The notes: generated by a model not told the origin, from the sequence alone. Numbered from the stretch's first letter, positions 1 to 7,625 are shown. The stretch: 8,786 bases of DNA from Mariaggregatimicrobium sp964498785 (GCA_964498785.1 CAZCJL010000195.1:1-8786), one strand, 5' to 3'. Numbers and translations are program-made.

Positions 1-69
1 AATGCTCAAAATTGTTCCTTGTTTTTTAAACGGTTAGGATGTGCGAAACTTGAGAATTTTATTTTTAAA

Positions 70-77
70 GTGATATT
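70..77. repeat. Left target-site duplication (GTGATATT)
   Basis: The octamer GTGATATT lies directly outside the left terminal inverted repeat of the small element at 78-238, and the same octamer lies directly outside the right one. The bases beyond it differ on the two sides, so the duplication is exactly 8 bp, as expected from staggered-cut transposition. Confidence 0.75.
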
Positions 78-238
78 GTATCCGCTCAAAAATTGAGGGT
101 AATGAGTGTCATGCCCGTCCCGGCACGTCGGGATTATCGGGCATCCATCTCTCCTCATTACCGCACATTGATTCCCGCCAAAAGCGGGCGGTAATGACAA
201 GTTTCATTTTAAAATAACCTCAAATATTGAGTGGATAC
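78..238. mobile_element. MITE-like non-autonomous element, 161 bp
   Basis: The ends are 21-bp inverted repeats (78-98 and 218-238) that match at 18 of 21 positions when one is reverse-complemented; both begin GTATCC and end TTGAGG. Each end also contains its own small palindrome, CTCAA-3 nt-TTGAG. The element is flanked by an exact 8-bp direct repeat. The interior has no open reading frame of note but is highly foldable: ATGCCCG/CGGGCAT (111-117 with 138-144) encloses TCCCG/CGGGA (118-122 with 129-133), and GGTAATGAG (98-106) and GCGGTAATGA (188-197) are both complementary to the central stretch 154-164. This is the architecture of a miniature inverted-repeat element mobilised in trans by a DDE transposase encoded elsewhere. 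The transposase family cannot be named from the ends alone. Confidence 0.72.
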
Positions 239-246
239 GTGATATT
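239..246. repeat. Right target-site duplication (GTGATATT)
   Basis: This is the second copy of the octamer GTGATATT, abutting the outer edge of the right terminal inverted repeat. Together with the copy at 70-77 it defines the insertion boundaries. Confidence 0.75.
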
Positions 247-547
247 TTATAATTTTCGTCAGTTTCAATTTTTATATGTAGTCCTTTTTTTGACTCTGTG
301 TTCTCTGTGACTCTGTGGCTGAATAGTTACAAGTATTTTATTATTATCTAATTGATTTAATTTAAAATATTTAATGCACAATGTCAACAAAAAAATAGTC
401 AGGTTCGATGTTTACTATTTGATTTCGATACTTGTTATTGTATGCGAACTTATTTAAAGAGCTAAAATATTTTTCTTGCCGCGTTTGATGATATTTGGTA
501 GCGACAACACCCGCTAATTATCTGAATCAATTAAATGGAGTTATAAT
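247..547 (+). other. Non-coding leader upstream of cydA
   Basis: This AT-rich stretch of about 300 bp carries no credible gene. It contains the CTCTGTG triplet repeat and must hold the cydAB promoter. A TAAAAT hexamer at 463-468 resembles a -10 box, but no good -35 sits at the right distance, so I do not call a promoter. I looked for an FNR-type TTGAT-4 nt-ATCAA site, which would fit a bd oxidase, and found none. The last bases contain a GGAG ribosome binding site (537-540) seven bases before the cydA ATG. Confidence 0.6.
294..317 (+). repeat. Three spaced copies of CTCTGTG
   Basis: The heptamer CTCTGTG occurs at 294-300, 303-309 and 311-317, that is with periods of 9 and 8 bases. It is non-coding and follows a T-run. 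Similar CTCTGTG-rich strings are common in intergenic DNA of some environmental FCB genomes (from memory, not checked), so this is probably a small dispersed repeat rather than a regulatory array. Confidence 0.5.
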
Positions 548-1897
548 ATGGACGCGCTGTTGTTATCCCGAATTCAATTCGGATTCACGATTGCCTTTCA
601 TTATATTTTTCCGCCACTGAGTATTGGATTAAGTATTATCCTTATCGTAATGGAAGGCTTGTACCTGAAAACCAAAAACAAAATCTATCACCAAATGACG
701 CATTTCTGGGTGAAAATATTTGGTTTAATCTTTGCGCTGGGAGTGGCCTCTGGTATTGTGATGGAGTTTCAGTTCGGCACCAATTGGGCAACTTACTCCC
801 GATATGTGGGAGATGTTTTTGGTAGTGCGCTGGCGGCCGAAGGAATTTTCGCCTTTTTTCTGGAATCTGGATTTTTGGCAATTCTGTTGTTTGGTTGGAA
901 TAAAGTAAAACCCGGAACCCATTTTTTTTCGACGATCATGGTGTCTTTTGGCGCACATTTTAGCGCGGTCTGGATTGTAGTTGCCAATTCCTGGCAGCAA
1001 ACTCCGGCCGGACATCATATTGTCGGAACAGGTTCCGAAGCCAGAGCCGAAATTTTGAACTTCTGGGACATGCTGTTTAATCCGTCAACTATTGAGAGAC
1101 TGAGTCATGTGATCGGCGGTGCATGGCAGGCTGGCGCCTTTTTTGTGCTGAGTGTGAGCGCGTTTTATCTGCTCAAGAAAAAGCACACAGAATTTGCTCA
1201 AAAATCCATGAAAATCGGCTTGGTCTTTGCCGCGTTCGCTGCTATTTTTCAATTAATCACCGGTCATTTTAGCGCAATAGTTGTGGAAAAATATCAGCCC
1301 GCGAAAATGGCAGCTTTTGAAGCTGTTTACCCGGAAAACGAACCAGCAGGGTATCATCTGTTCGGTTGGGTTGATGAGGAAGAAGAAAAAGTGAAATATG
1401 GTCTCGAAGTGCCGGGTCTGCTCAGCTTTCTGCTTCACGGAGATCCCAACGCGCCGGTGCAGGGACTACGTTCATTTCCACAGGATGAACGACCTCCGGT
1501 AAAAATCGTATTTCAAACCTATCATGCCATGGTGATCATCGGGATGGCGCTGATCGGACTTTCATTGTTGGGATTATTTCTCTGGTGGCGTGGAAAATTA
1601 TTTGATTATAAATGGCTGCTGTGGGTTTTTGTATTATCTGTTCTCGGTCCGCAACTGGCCAATCAACTGGGATGGTTCTCCGCGGAAATGGGTCGCCAGC
1701 CGTGGATTGTATACGGATTATTGAAGACTTCCGACGCCACATCAAAAGCGGTTTCAGCCAATGAAGTCATGGCGTCACTCGTAATGTTTGCAATCATCTA
1801 TCTGCTTCTGCTGGTGCTGTTTATTTATTTGCTGAATGAAAAAATCCAACACGGTCCTGAGGATTATGAATATGAAAAGGAGGGACATCGAGCATGA
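548..1897 (+). CDS. cydA: Cytochrome bd quinol oxidase subunit I
   Basis: CydA carries the haems and quinol site of cytochrome bd, the membrane terminal oxidase that reduces O2 to water with electrons from quinol and has high oxygen affinity. At 449 residues it is shorter than the E. coli protein (522), because the quinol-binding loop lacks the long C-terminal insertion (short Q-loop class). By comparison with E. coli numbering, the key residues are present: H18 (haem in the active-site pair), E98 and E106 (proton path), H187 and M328 (haem b558), K253 and E258 (quinol loop), and W376, E380 and R383 in the AEMGRQPW motif. The ANSWQQTP motif is at 146-153. The ATG start has a GGAG site seven bases upstream and gives the canonical N-terminus, with LLSRIQFG. 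The gene overlaps cydB by 4 bp, so translation is probably coupled. No truncation or frameshift is seen. Confidence 0.97.
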   Translation: MDALLLSRIQFGFTIAFHYIFPPLSIGLSIILIVMEGLYLKTKNKIYHQMTHFWVKIFGLIFALGVASGIVMEFQFGTNWATYSRYVGDVFGSALAAEGIFAFFLESGFLAILLFGWNKVKPGTHFFSTIMVSFGAHFSAVWIVVANSWQQTPAGHHIVGTGSEARAEILNFWDMLFNPSTIERLSHVIGGAWQAGAFFVLSVSAFYLLKKKHTEFAQKSMKIGLVFAAFAAIFQLITGHFSAIVVEKYQPAKMAAFEAVYPENEPAGYHLFGWVDEEEEKVKYGLEVPGLLSFLLHGDPNAPVQGLRSFPQDERPPVKIVFQTYHAMVIIGMALIGLSLLGLFLWWRGKLFDYKWLLWVFVLSVLGPQLANQLGWFSAEMGRQPWIVYGLLKTSDATSKAVSANEVMASLVMFAIIYLLLLVLFIYLLNEKIQHGPEDYEYEKEGHRA

Positions 1898-2922
1898 ATA
1901 TCACTTTTGACTTAAATATAATCTGGTTTGGCCTGGTGGGAATTTTATTCACCGGGTACGCTGTCCTGGATGGTTTTGATCTGGGAGTCGGGGCGCTGCA
2001 TCTATTAACAAAAGGCGATAAAGAACGTCGGATCATGATTAATTCCATCGGTCCTGTCTGGGACGGAAATGAAGTATGGCTTGTTACCGGCGGTGGCGCG
2101 TTATTCGCTGCGTTTCCGATGGCTTATGCCACTGTATTCTCTGGTTTTTACATTGCCTTTATGATGTTTCTGTTCGGTCTCATCTTTCGGGCAGTGGCAA
2201 TTGAATTTCGCAGTAAACAACCAATGGGGTGGTGGCGAAAAACGTGGGATATTAGTTTCAGCATGAGTAGCATCCTGTCCGCATTAATTATGGGTGTGGC
2301 ACTGGGAAATCTGATCATCGGAGTTCCCCTTGATGGGGAATATGAGTTTATCGGATCGTTCTGGAGCCTGTTGCGGCCATATCCGATTCTGGTCGGAATT
2401 ACCACTGTCGCGCTATTCATGATGCACGGCGCAATTTATGTGGTTATGAAAACCGAAGGTGAACTGCATGATAAAATTCGTGGCTGGATTAACAACACTA
2501 TTATATTCTTCATTTTGTGCTATGTGACAACAACTTTGATTACGCTCATTTATATTCCGCACATGCTGGACTATTTTAAACAGTATCCGCCACTTTTTAT
2601 TTTGCCGTTTTTGAATATGCTGGCTATTGCCAATATCCCAAGAGAAATACTGCGCGGTAATGATTTTCGTGCATTTCTGTCGTCGTGCGCTTCCATTGCT
2701 GCGCTGCTCGTAATTTTTGGAATCGGCATTTTCCCGAATATTGTGTTCTCCAACCCAAATCCGGGAAACAGTCTCTCTATCTATAACGCCGCATCGTCGC
2801 CGACAACTCACGAGATAATGCTTATCATTGCAATCATCGGCATCCCGCTGGTTATTTCCTATACAATCAGTGTCTACTGGATATTTCGCGGAAAAGTAAA
2901 ACTTGATTCTGCCAGTTATTGA
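1894..2922 (+). CDS. cydB: Cytochrome bd quinol oxidase subunit II
   Basis: CydB is the haem-free structural partner of CydA in the inner membrane; it stabilises the complex and contributes to proton access. The 342-residue protein is the usual length for the short-loop class and is mostly hydrophobic, with about eight or nine membrane segments. Family motifs are clear near the N-terminus: GYAVLDGFDLG (21-31, with D26 and D29) and GPVWDGNEVWL (53-63, with W56, D57 and E60), followed by the conserved RAVAIEFR region. The start ATG lies in the ATGA overlap with the cydA stop, preceded by a strong AAGGAGGG site at 1877-1884. No cydX-like small subunit or cydCD transporter follows; instead a hairpin and a convergent gene do. 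Identification is secure. Confidence 0.96.
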   Translation: MNITFDLNIIWFGLVGILFTGYAVLDGFDLGVGALHLLTKGDKERRIMINSIGPVWDGNEVWLVTGGGALFAAFPMAYATVFSGFYIAFMMFLFGLIFRAVAIEFRSKQPMGWWRKTWDISFSMSSILSALIMGVALGNLIIGVPLDGEYEFIGSFWSLLRPYPILVGITTVALFMMHGAIYVVMKTEGELHDKIRGWINNTIIFFILCYVTTTLITLIYIPHMLDYFKQYPPLFILPFLNMLAIANIPREILRGNDFRAFLSSCASIAALLVIFGIGIFPNIVFSNPNPGNSLSIYNAASSPTTHEIMLIIAIIGIPLVISYTISVYWIFRGKVKLDSASY

Positions 2923-2941
2923 GAAGTAACTTCAGACCACA

Positions 2942-2980
2942 GAAAAAACAGCGGCATCCACTACAACTGTGGATGCTGCT
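2942..2980 (-). terminator. Hairpin terminator shared by convergent operons
   Basis: A 12-bp stem (2950-2961 with 2969-2980, one G-T pair) closes a 7-base loop. Read on the minus strand it is followed at once by GTTTTTTCT (2950-2942), a good intrinsic-terminator T-tract, and it lies about 60 bp beyond the stop of the minus-strand operon. On the plus strand the downstream sequence is only ATCACTTTTA, so it may terminate cydAB less efficiently. It sits between the cydB stop and the end of the Spy-like gene. Confidence 0.72.
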
Positions 2981-3039
2981 ATCACTTTTAAGGAGAAAAT
3001 AAGGGTGTGTGAAACGAGGTTATGGATTACGAAAAAAAA

Positions 3040-3438
3040 TTATGGTCGCCTGCCGCGTCTGCCAAAGCTTTTCCGGCGTTCGCTGATGTATTTTTCATAC
3101 TTCTTTTTTTGTTCATCATTTAAAATCTTTTTAATGTCTTCCTCCAATTTGCCCCGTAATTCCATGCGCGCAGCTCTCATTTCTCCCCGTTTTCCTGATG
3201 AATGTGTCACCTGCTTTTTGACTTCTTCAAAATGAGCAACCAGTAGCTTTTTAACCTTCGTTTTCTGGTCTGCTGTAAACCCAACTGCCTCGTCAAGATC
3301 ATCTGCCATTTTCGCGATGCCGGCTGAATCCGGAAGCATAAGGCCGCCGCGCCCCGGACCGGGTTGCGCCTGTACTAAAACGGATGCAAGGAGAAGCGTT
3401 AAAATCATCACCGTGAAAATTGTGCATTTTGATTTCAT
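3040..3438 (-). CDS. Small secreted Spy/CpxP-like (LTXXQ-type) protein
   Basis: The 132-residue protein has a signal peptide (residues 1-24, KSK basic start, hydrophobic core, VQA cleavage site). The mature part begins with a Gly/Pro-rich patch (PGPGRGG, 26-32) and is then a charged helical protein. Two LTXXQ-like turns are visible, GFTADQ (53-58) and LNDEQ (106-110), separated by about 45 residues; this spacing is typical of the Spy/CpxP/CnrX-type periplasmic fold, which acts as chaperone or metal/stress sensor. The C-terminus is very basic (RRKSFGRRGRRP). The ATG has an AAGGA site seven bases upstream. It is the last gene of the minus-strand run, 17 bp after the DUF4249-like gene. The family assignment is by pattern; the function here (chaperone, metal sensor or binding partner of its neighbours) is not shown. 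Confidence 0.75.
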   Translation of the reverse strand: MKSKCTIFTVMILTLLLASVLVQAQPGPGRGGLMLPDSAGIAKMADDLDEAVGFTADQKTKVKKLLVAHFEEVKKQVTHSSGKRGEMRAARMELRGKLEEDIKKILNDEQKKKYEKYISERRKSFGRRGRRP

Positions 3439-3455
3439 AATATTTTCCTTTCAAA

Positions 3456-4277
3456 TTAGTCAGAAACAACGTTAAAATAAACAAATTGACTGGCGAATGC
3501 ACTGAACACACCGAGACCATTTTCAACGTTGGTTAGCGGTTCATTCAGGTCTCTGGAATCCTGATTTCGGGATTCGTACAGATCAGCATATTCCTGATTT
3601 ACACGGTAGACTTTTGCCTGATGTTTTCCATAGTAGGATAAATTGAATCTGCCGATCATAAATTCATTGTTATTCGTTGGTGGAAACACAAATCGCCGGC
3701 CCGTTTCATTATTGCCGGAAGGTCTGCCAAAAGTTGTAATGTCAACCGGATCTTCTTCAAGACATTCCACCACAACATAAAACAACGACGCCTCATCTTC
3801 TTTCCATTGAAGCAAAATACTCATGGAGTCCTGCGGCATACTACCCGGACCAAATTCTTCGGAAATCACCAGTTCATCAGCAGAGATGGTGAGGTCTTCC
3901 GGTGGCGCCGGGACAACTGTGGTGGCGCTGGCAATATTTCCATTATGTACAACCTGAATTTCAAATTCATCGCCTGACTCCACCGCCAGGTCATCGCCTT
4001 TGTAATGATAATAGCCGCTATCCCCAACATCCGGTACCAATGCATAGCTGACGCCTTCTTTTATGAGCGTGACTGTTGCATCGTTCACCGGCGGCGCCGT
4101 GGTTTCTTCACTCCCCAGTGGCAGCGTTTTGGTGATTTGAATATCATCAATATTCTCTCCGGCGTAAATATAACCACGCACCACAATGAGCTCATTCGAC
4201 GGCGTGACTATTGTATCCTCGGAGCATCCCATAAAAAGTGACGTTATCAATACAATTACGCTTGCAATTCGTCTCAT
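3456..4277 (-). CDS. DUF4249-like outer-membrane lipoprotein
   Basis: The 273-residue protein has a lipoprotein signal (LFMGC, lipidated Cys18) followed by Ser-Glu-Asp, which resembles the acidic surface-export signal of Bacteroidota lipoproteins. The rest looks like a beta-sandwich: an early ELIVVRGYI strand and a GDEFEIQVVHNG segment (102-113). Near the C-terminus is ENGLGVFSAF (252-261), close to the NGLGxF signature I associate with DUF4249. Members of that family are usually encoded next to a TonB-dependent receptor and are thought to work with it; the molecular role is unknown. Here it starts 10 bp after the receptor stop, with an AGGAT ribosome site, so co-expression is very likely. 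Residues 227-244 are encoded by DNA that recurs at 8280-8335. Confidence 0.78.
   Translation of the reverse strand: MRRIASVIVLITSLFMGCSEDTIVTPSNELIVVRGYIYAGENIDDIQITKTLPLGSEETTAPPVNDATVTLIKEGVSYALVPDVGDSGYYHYKGDDLAVESGDEFEIQVVHNGNIASATTVVPAPPEDLTISADELVISEEFGPGSMPQDSMSILLQWKEDEASLFYVVVECLEEDPVDITTFGRPSGNNETGRRFVFPPTNNNEFMIGRFNLSYYGKHQAKVYRVNQEYADLYESRNQDSRDLNEPLTNVENGLGVFSAFASQFVYFNVVSD
3544..3599 (-). repeat. Source copy of 56-bp repeat inside the DUF4249-like gene
   Basis: This stretch encodes residues 227-244 of the DUF4249-like lipoprotein (NQEYADLYESRNQDSRDL). It matches 8280-8335 at 55 of 56 positions in the same orientation. The single difference (3591 T versus 8327 C) is synonymous in the lipoprotein reading frame (GAA/GAG). 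Confidence 0.9.
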
Positions 4278-4287
4278 GGCGTATCCT

Positions 4288-6750
4288 CTACTTTAATTTC
4301 ATTTGAATATAGACAGTCGGCGTAAAACCCAACATTGTGACATCGGTGATTGTGATCGGAACGGTATCCAGATTATATTCCTTGTACCAGATATTTTTCC
4401 GATTATATAAATTGAAGATACTTAATCCGATCTCCGTCTCCCAGTGTTCTGATTCAAATTTTCGGGAACCGCTGATATCCAGCCGATGATAATCCGGTAA
4501 TCTGGTTGCGTTTTTATCGCTCACATGTATATAGCTTTCTGTGGAGCCGTCTAACAATGGAATATAATATTGACTTTCCGGCGCGGTGTAAGGATTCCCG
4601 GACGCAAAAACCCATGTTGCTGCCAGACTCCAGACACCGATCTGGTATTTTGCAACAAGATTGACTTCGTGCCGGCGATCATGATTTGCCGGAAACGTGA
4701 CACCATTGTTTAGCGCCGGGAACGTATAATCTATTTTACCGAGTGTATAACCGAGCCAGCCAGTGAGCGCGCCGTGCTTCTTTTGCACCAGGAACTCAAT
4801 CCCTTTGGCATCGCCGGTTCCAATGAAAAAGTTATCCACCGGCATCACGTCCCTCTGCCGGAATCCTCCCGGAGGAACAACGTGCCGTCTGGAAAATTCA
4901 ATCAAATCTTCCAGATTCTTTTGATAGGCTTCCACCGAAAATACGTAATTCGGATTTTCATAATTCAGACCTAAAATCCGGTGTTCTGCAAATCCCGGAT
5001 TGAAATCTTCATCTGCCAGTAACCAGAAATCCCGGGCGCCCTGCGTGACGTCCTCGTTGGTAATTTGATTCACAAACTGGTAATAATGTCCCCACGCGCC
5101 GCGCAGACTGATGTTTTTGAATACTGGCAGAGTAAACGCTGCGCGCGGTTCATAATAAAATTGATCTGTTTTATCGTAATGAGAACTTCGCAGTCCCATA
5201 GTGACAGTGGCCGATTTGATACTCCATTCGTCCTGCAGATAAAATGAATTCATGAGCGCCTTTCTCTCGCGGGAGAAAATAAGGATTGAATCATTGCGAA
5301 ACGACGTGAATTCATTATTGAACTGTGACATCTGAATGCCAAAATCCAGACGGTGAGATGCCGTCGCCTGCCAGTCCATGTTTATTTTGAGACTCGTATC
5401 CCAGACATCATTGTCTTCTTTCGATGCATTGTTAAAACTGCGTTTTGCCATCATGCTGTCGCTTTGAACAGGCGTTACACCGGATAATTCGGAGCTTCGG
5501 TTATATTGGCTGAAATAATGGGAATGCGCAGCGAGTATATCCACGTGGAAACGATCAAACCACTGTCGTGACCATTTGCTGCTAAATCCAAGATTGCCCC
5601 ATCGGGTGAAATCCGTTGTTTGCAGAGAAGCATCACCTCCCATATCCTGAAAACGAAGTCCGATATCCGTGAAATCCTGTGATTTATCCAGATCGTCCTT
5701 GCCATTATAAAAACTCAATGTCACAATATCTTTACCAGACGGGTACAGTGTCAGTTTGCTGTTAATATCATAAAAATAAAAGCTGGGTTGAAATTCTACC
5801 ATTTGCTGGTTGCCCCGGCGGCCTCCCGGACCCACCGGGCCTCCCACAGCGCCGCCAGTTTCATCTCCGGTCATCAGACCGTAAATATTATCGTACAATG
5901 GGCTGCGGATGAAATCTGTATAGGAACGACGCCCGGCGATTAGAAACGTGCCCCAATCAGACATCGGCATTTCAAAAATGCCGCGGGCGCTGAGTAAATT
6001 GAGGCCATAGCCGAACCGTATTTTATCCTGATGGCCTGTTTTTCCGGTTAAATTCACCACGCTGGAAAGACGTCCGCCAAATTCAGCCGGATATCCACCT
6101 TTGTAGACCTGAATATCTTTAACTGCATCGGCGTTGAATGCGCTGAAAAAACCGAAGAAATGATCCACGTGATAAATCGTCATTCCATCGTATAAAATGA
6201 GATTTTGATCCGGTGTCCCGCCGCGGATGTACAGCCCGGATTCTCCCTCGGTTGCCCCGCTGATGCCGGGCAGCAACTGCATTGTGCGAAACATATCCAC
6301 TTCGCCAATGGTTGGAAGCGATGACAATTGTCGTGGGGAAATAGTGTATTGGCCTACCTGCTTGTTGGAAACATCCAGCATTTCCGCCTGCGCAGTGACC
6401 GAAATGCCCTGAACCTGAATAACTGTGGGAGACAATTCGATCATCAGTAGCTGGTTGCTACCTTTTTTATTTTCAAAGACGAGCAATCGACTTTTATAAC
6501 CAATATAGTGCACTGATAACGAGCATACACCGGTCGGAGCGTTGACCAGTATGAAATATCCGTCAGTGTTTGTGGGCGTCCCCCGATTCGTACCGCTCAA
6601 CATAATGTTTGCATAAGGCAGCGCTTCGCCGCTGCTTTCATCCTTAACATAGCCCTTGATATCATTGGATGCTTTTTGCAGCTGACTTAACGCAGACTGG
6701 GCAAATATGACAGTTAGCAATAAAGTGAGTATAATGTGATTGATCTTCAT
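4288..6750 (-). CDS. TonB-dependent outer-membrane receptor
   Basis: This is an outer-membrane beta-barrel that imports a ligand using energy passed from the inner membrane by TonB-ExbBD. From the ATG at 6750 it has 820 residues: a signal peptide (1 to about 22, ending AQSALS), a carboxypeptidase-regulatory-like beta domain (about 31-90, with IKGYVKDESSGEALPYANI and NTDGYF), a plug (about 125-240, with LLPGISG, GLYIRGG, LILYDGM and VYKGGYPAEFGGRLSSVV), and then a barrel of repeated aromatic strands. The barrel ends in QMKLK rather than the more usual terminal Phe. The frame stays open to a TTG at 6780, but the ATG is preferred because the signal peptide begins there. A Gly/Pro-rich insertion (about 298-313) lies in an early barrel loop. 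No N-terminal STN domain is seen, so sigma/anti-sigma signalling is unlikely. The neighbours suggest a SusCD-like receptor-lipoprotein pair, but the substrate cannot be read from the sequence. Confidence 0.94.
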   Translation of the reverse strand: MKINHIILTLLLTVIFAQSALSQLQKASNDIKGYVKDESSGEALPYANIMLSGTNRGTPTNTDGYFILVNAPTGVCSLSVHYIGYKSRLLVFENKKGSNQLLMIELSPTVIQVQGISVTAQAEMLDVSNKQVGQYTISPRQLSSLPTIGEVDMFRTMQLLPGISGATEGESGLYIRGGTPDQNLILYDGMTIYHVDHFFGFFSAFNADAVKDIQVYKGGYPAEFGGRLSSVVNLTGKTGHQDKIRFGYGLNLLSARGIFEMPMSDWGTFLIAGRRSYTDFIRSPLYDNIYGLMTGDETGGAVGGPVGPGGRRGNQQMVEFQPSFYFYDINSKLTLYPSGKDIVTLSFYNGKDDLDKSQDFTDIGLRFQDMGGDASLQTTDFTRWGNLGFSSKWSRQWFDRFHVDILAAHSHYFSQYNRSSELSGVTPVQSDSMMAKRSFNNASKEDNDVWDTSLKINMDWQATASHRLDFGIQMSQFNNEFTSFRNDSILIFSRERKALMNSFYLQDEWSIKSATVTMGLRSSHYDKTDQFYYEPRAAFTLPVFKNISLRGAWGHYYQFVNQITNEDVTQGARDFWLLADEDFNPGFAEHRILGLNYENPNYVFSVEAYQKNLEDLIEFSRRHVVPPGGFRQRDVMPVDNFFIGTGDAKGIEFLVQKKHGALTGWLGYTLGKIDYTFPALNNGVTFPANHDRRHEVNLVAKYQIGVWSLAATWVFASGNPYTAPESQYYIPLLDGSTESYIHVSDKNATRLPDYHRLDISGSRKFESEHWETEIGLSIFNLYNRKNIWYKEYNLDTVPITITDVTMLGFTPTVYIQMKLK

Positions 6751-6788
6751 AACATTCCAGTGTATTTTTTGTAATGACAAATAACTAT

Positions 6789-7625
6789 TTATGGCTTTTC
6801 AGCGAAAATCAATTTCATCCAGATATCCTGCTGTTCGATAAATTTAGAATCCGGTCTTTGTCCGCCGCCGGGACCTCCTCTGCCGCCGCCCATTCCGCCG
6901 CGTCTGCCCATTCCTTGCGGCGGGCTGCTCATACCGCCTGGTCGTTCGCCCATTCCACCGGGGCCGCCGCGTGAGCCCATCATGTCCTTTAATTCATCGG
7001 TGCTGAGACCGCCGATTTCAAAACAAAGATCGATTTTTTCCTGTGATTGAAGTCCGATCGGAATCGGGATTCGGAATTCGTAGCAAAACACGCCCTTATA
7101 ATCTTTAGATCCGACAGCCACACCGTGAATTTGGTTTTCATCTAATTCCCGTTCATCTTCACCTTCAATTATCCAGATTTTCCCGGGACCGGGTACATCC
7201 GGCTCCATCCGGGCAGATAAGCGCTGTACGCCGTCGTCGCGCATTGGCGGCTCACCCTGTGGGCGTTGCTCATATTTAACCAGACTTTGATGAATATCAT
7301 AACTGCCCGTGTACTGGATACCATACGTTTTCTTTTTCTTGCCCTGTTTATCAACCCAGATTGTGACGCCATGTCTGTTGATTTTGCGCGCCAGTTGCAT
7401 ATCCGAAAACCGAACCATCATGTAAATATTGTCAGAATCGTTTAAAGTACCCATCATCAGGTTTTGATCTTCAAAATACTGCACATCGTACCCTTCCCAA
7501 TCATCGTAATTTCCGTCGATGGTCAACGATTTTTCTGCCCATTGGTTTTTTAATTCTTTTGAATTACAACTCGTCAAAAATGATAATGCCAACGGCAAAA
7601 TGACTAAAATGAATGATTTTCTCAT
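6789..7625 (-). CDS. CBM9/DOMON-like lipoprotein with Gly/Met-rich loop
   Basis: The 278-residue protein has a lipoprotein signal peptide (LTSC, lipidated Cys20). After a short linker comes a sequence typical of the CBM9/DOMON-like beta-sandwich: LTIDGNYDDWEG (34-45), NDSDNIYMMVRFSD (62-75), GVTIWVDKQGKKKKTYGIQY (86-105) and a late YEFRIPIPIG strand (182-191). Such domains bind sugars, haem or other ligands; which one applies here is unknown. Residues 214-258 are a low-complexity loop: 20 of 40 residues in 217-256 are Gly, with Met, Arg and Pro. It is inserted before the last strand (DIWMKLIFA). C181 and C201 are the only other cysteines. The ATG has a strong AGAGGAG site eight bases upstream. 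It is the first gene of the minus-strand run, 38 bp before the TonB receptor, so it may present or sense the receptor's ligand. The fold assignment is by pattern. Confidence 0.75.
   Translation of the reverse strand: MRKSFILVILPLALSFLTSCNSKELKNQWAEKSLTIDGNYDDWEGYDVQYFEDQNLMMGTLNDSDNIYMMVRFSDMQLARKINRHGVTIWVDKQGKKKKTYGIQYTGSYDIHQSLVKYEQRPQGEPPMRDDGVQRLSARMEPDVPGPGKIWIIEGEDERELDENQIHGVAVGSKDYKGVFCYEFRIPIPIGLQSQEKIDLCFEIGGLSTDELKDMMGSRGGPGGMGERPGGMSSPPQGMGRRGGMGGGRGGPGGGQRPDSKFIEQQDIWMKLIFAEKP

Noticed and set aside
2969..3235. Open frame of 88 codons on the plus strand with an internal AAGGAG
   Set aside because: It starts inside the terminator hairpin and is mostly antisense to the Spy-like gene, whose signal peptide and LTXXQ-like motifs make it the real gene.
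6751..6780. Ten-residue N-terminal extension of the TonB receptor from a TTG
   Set aside because: The ATG at 6750 begins a standard signal peptide; the extension would place polar residues before it.
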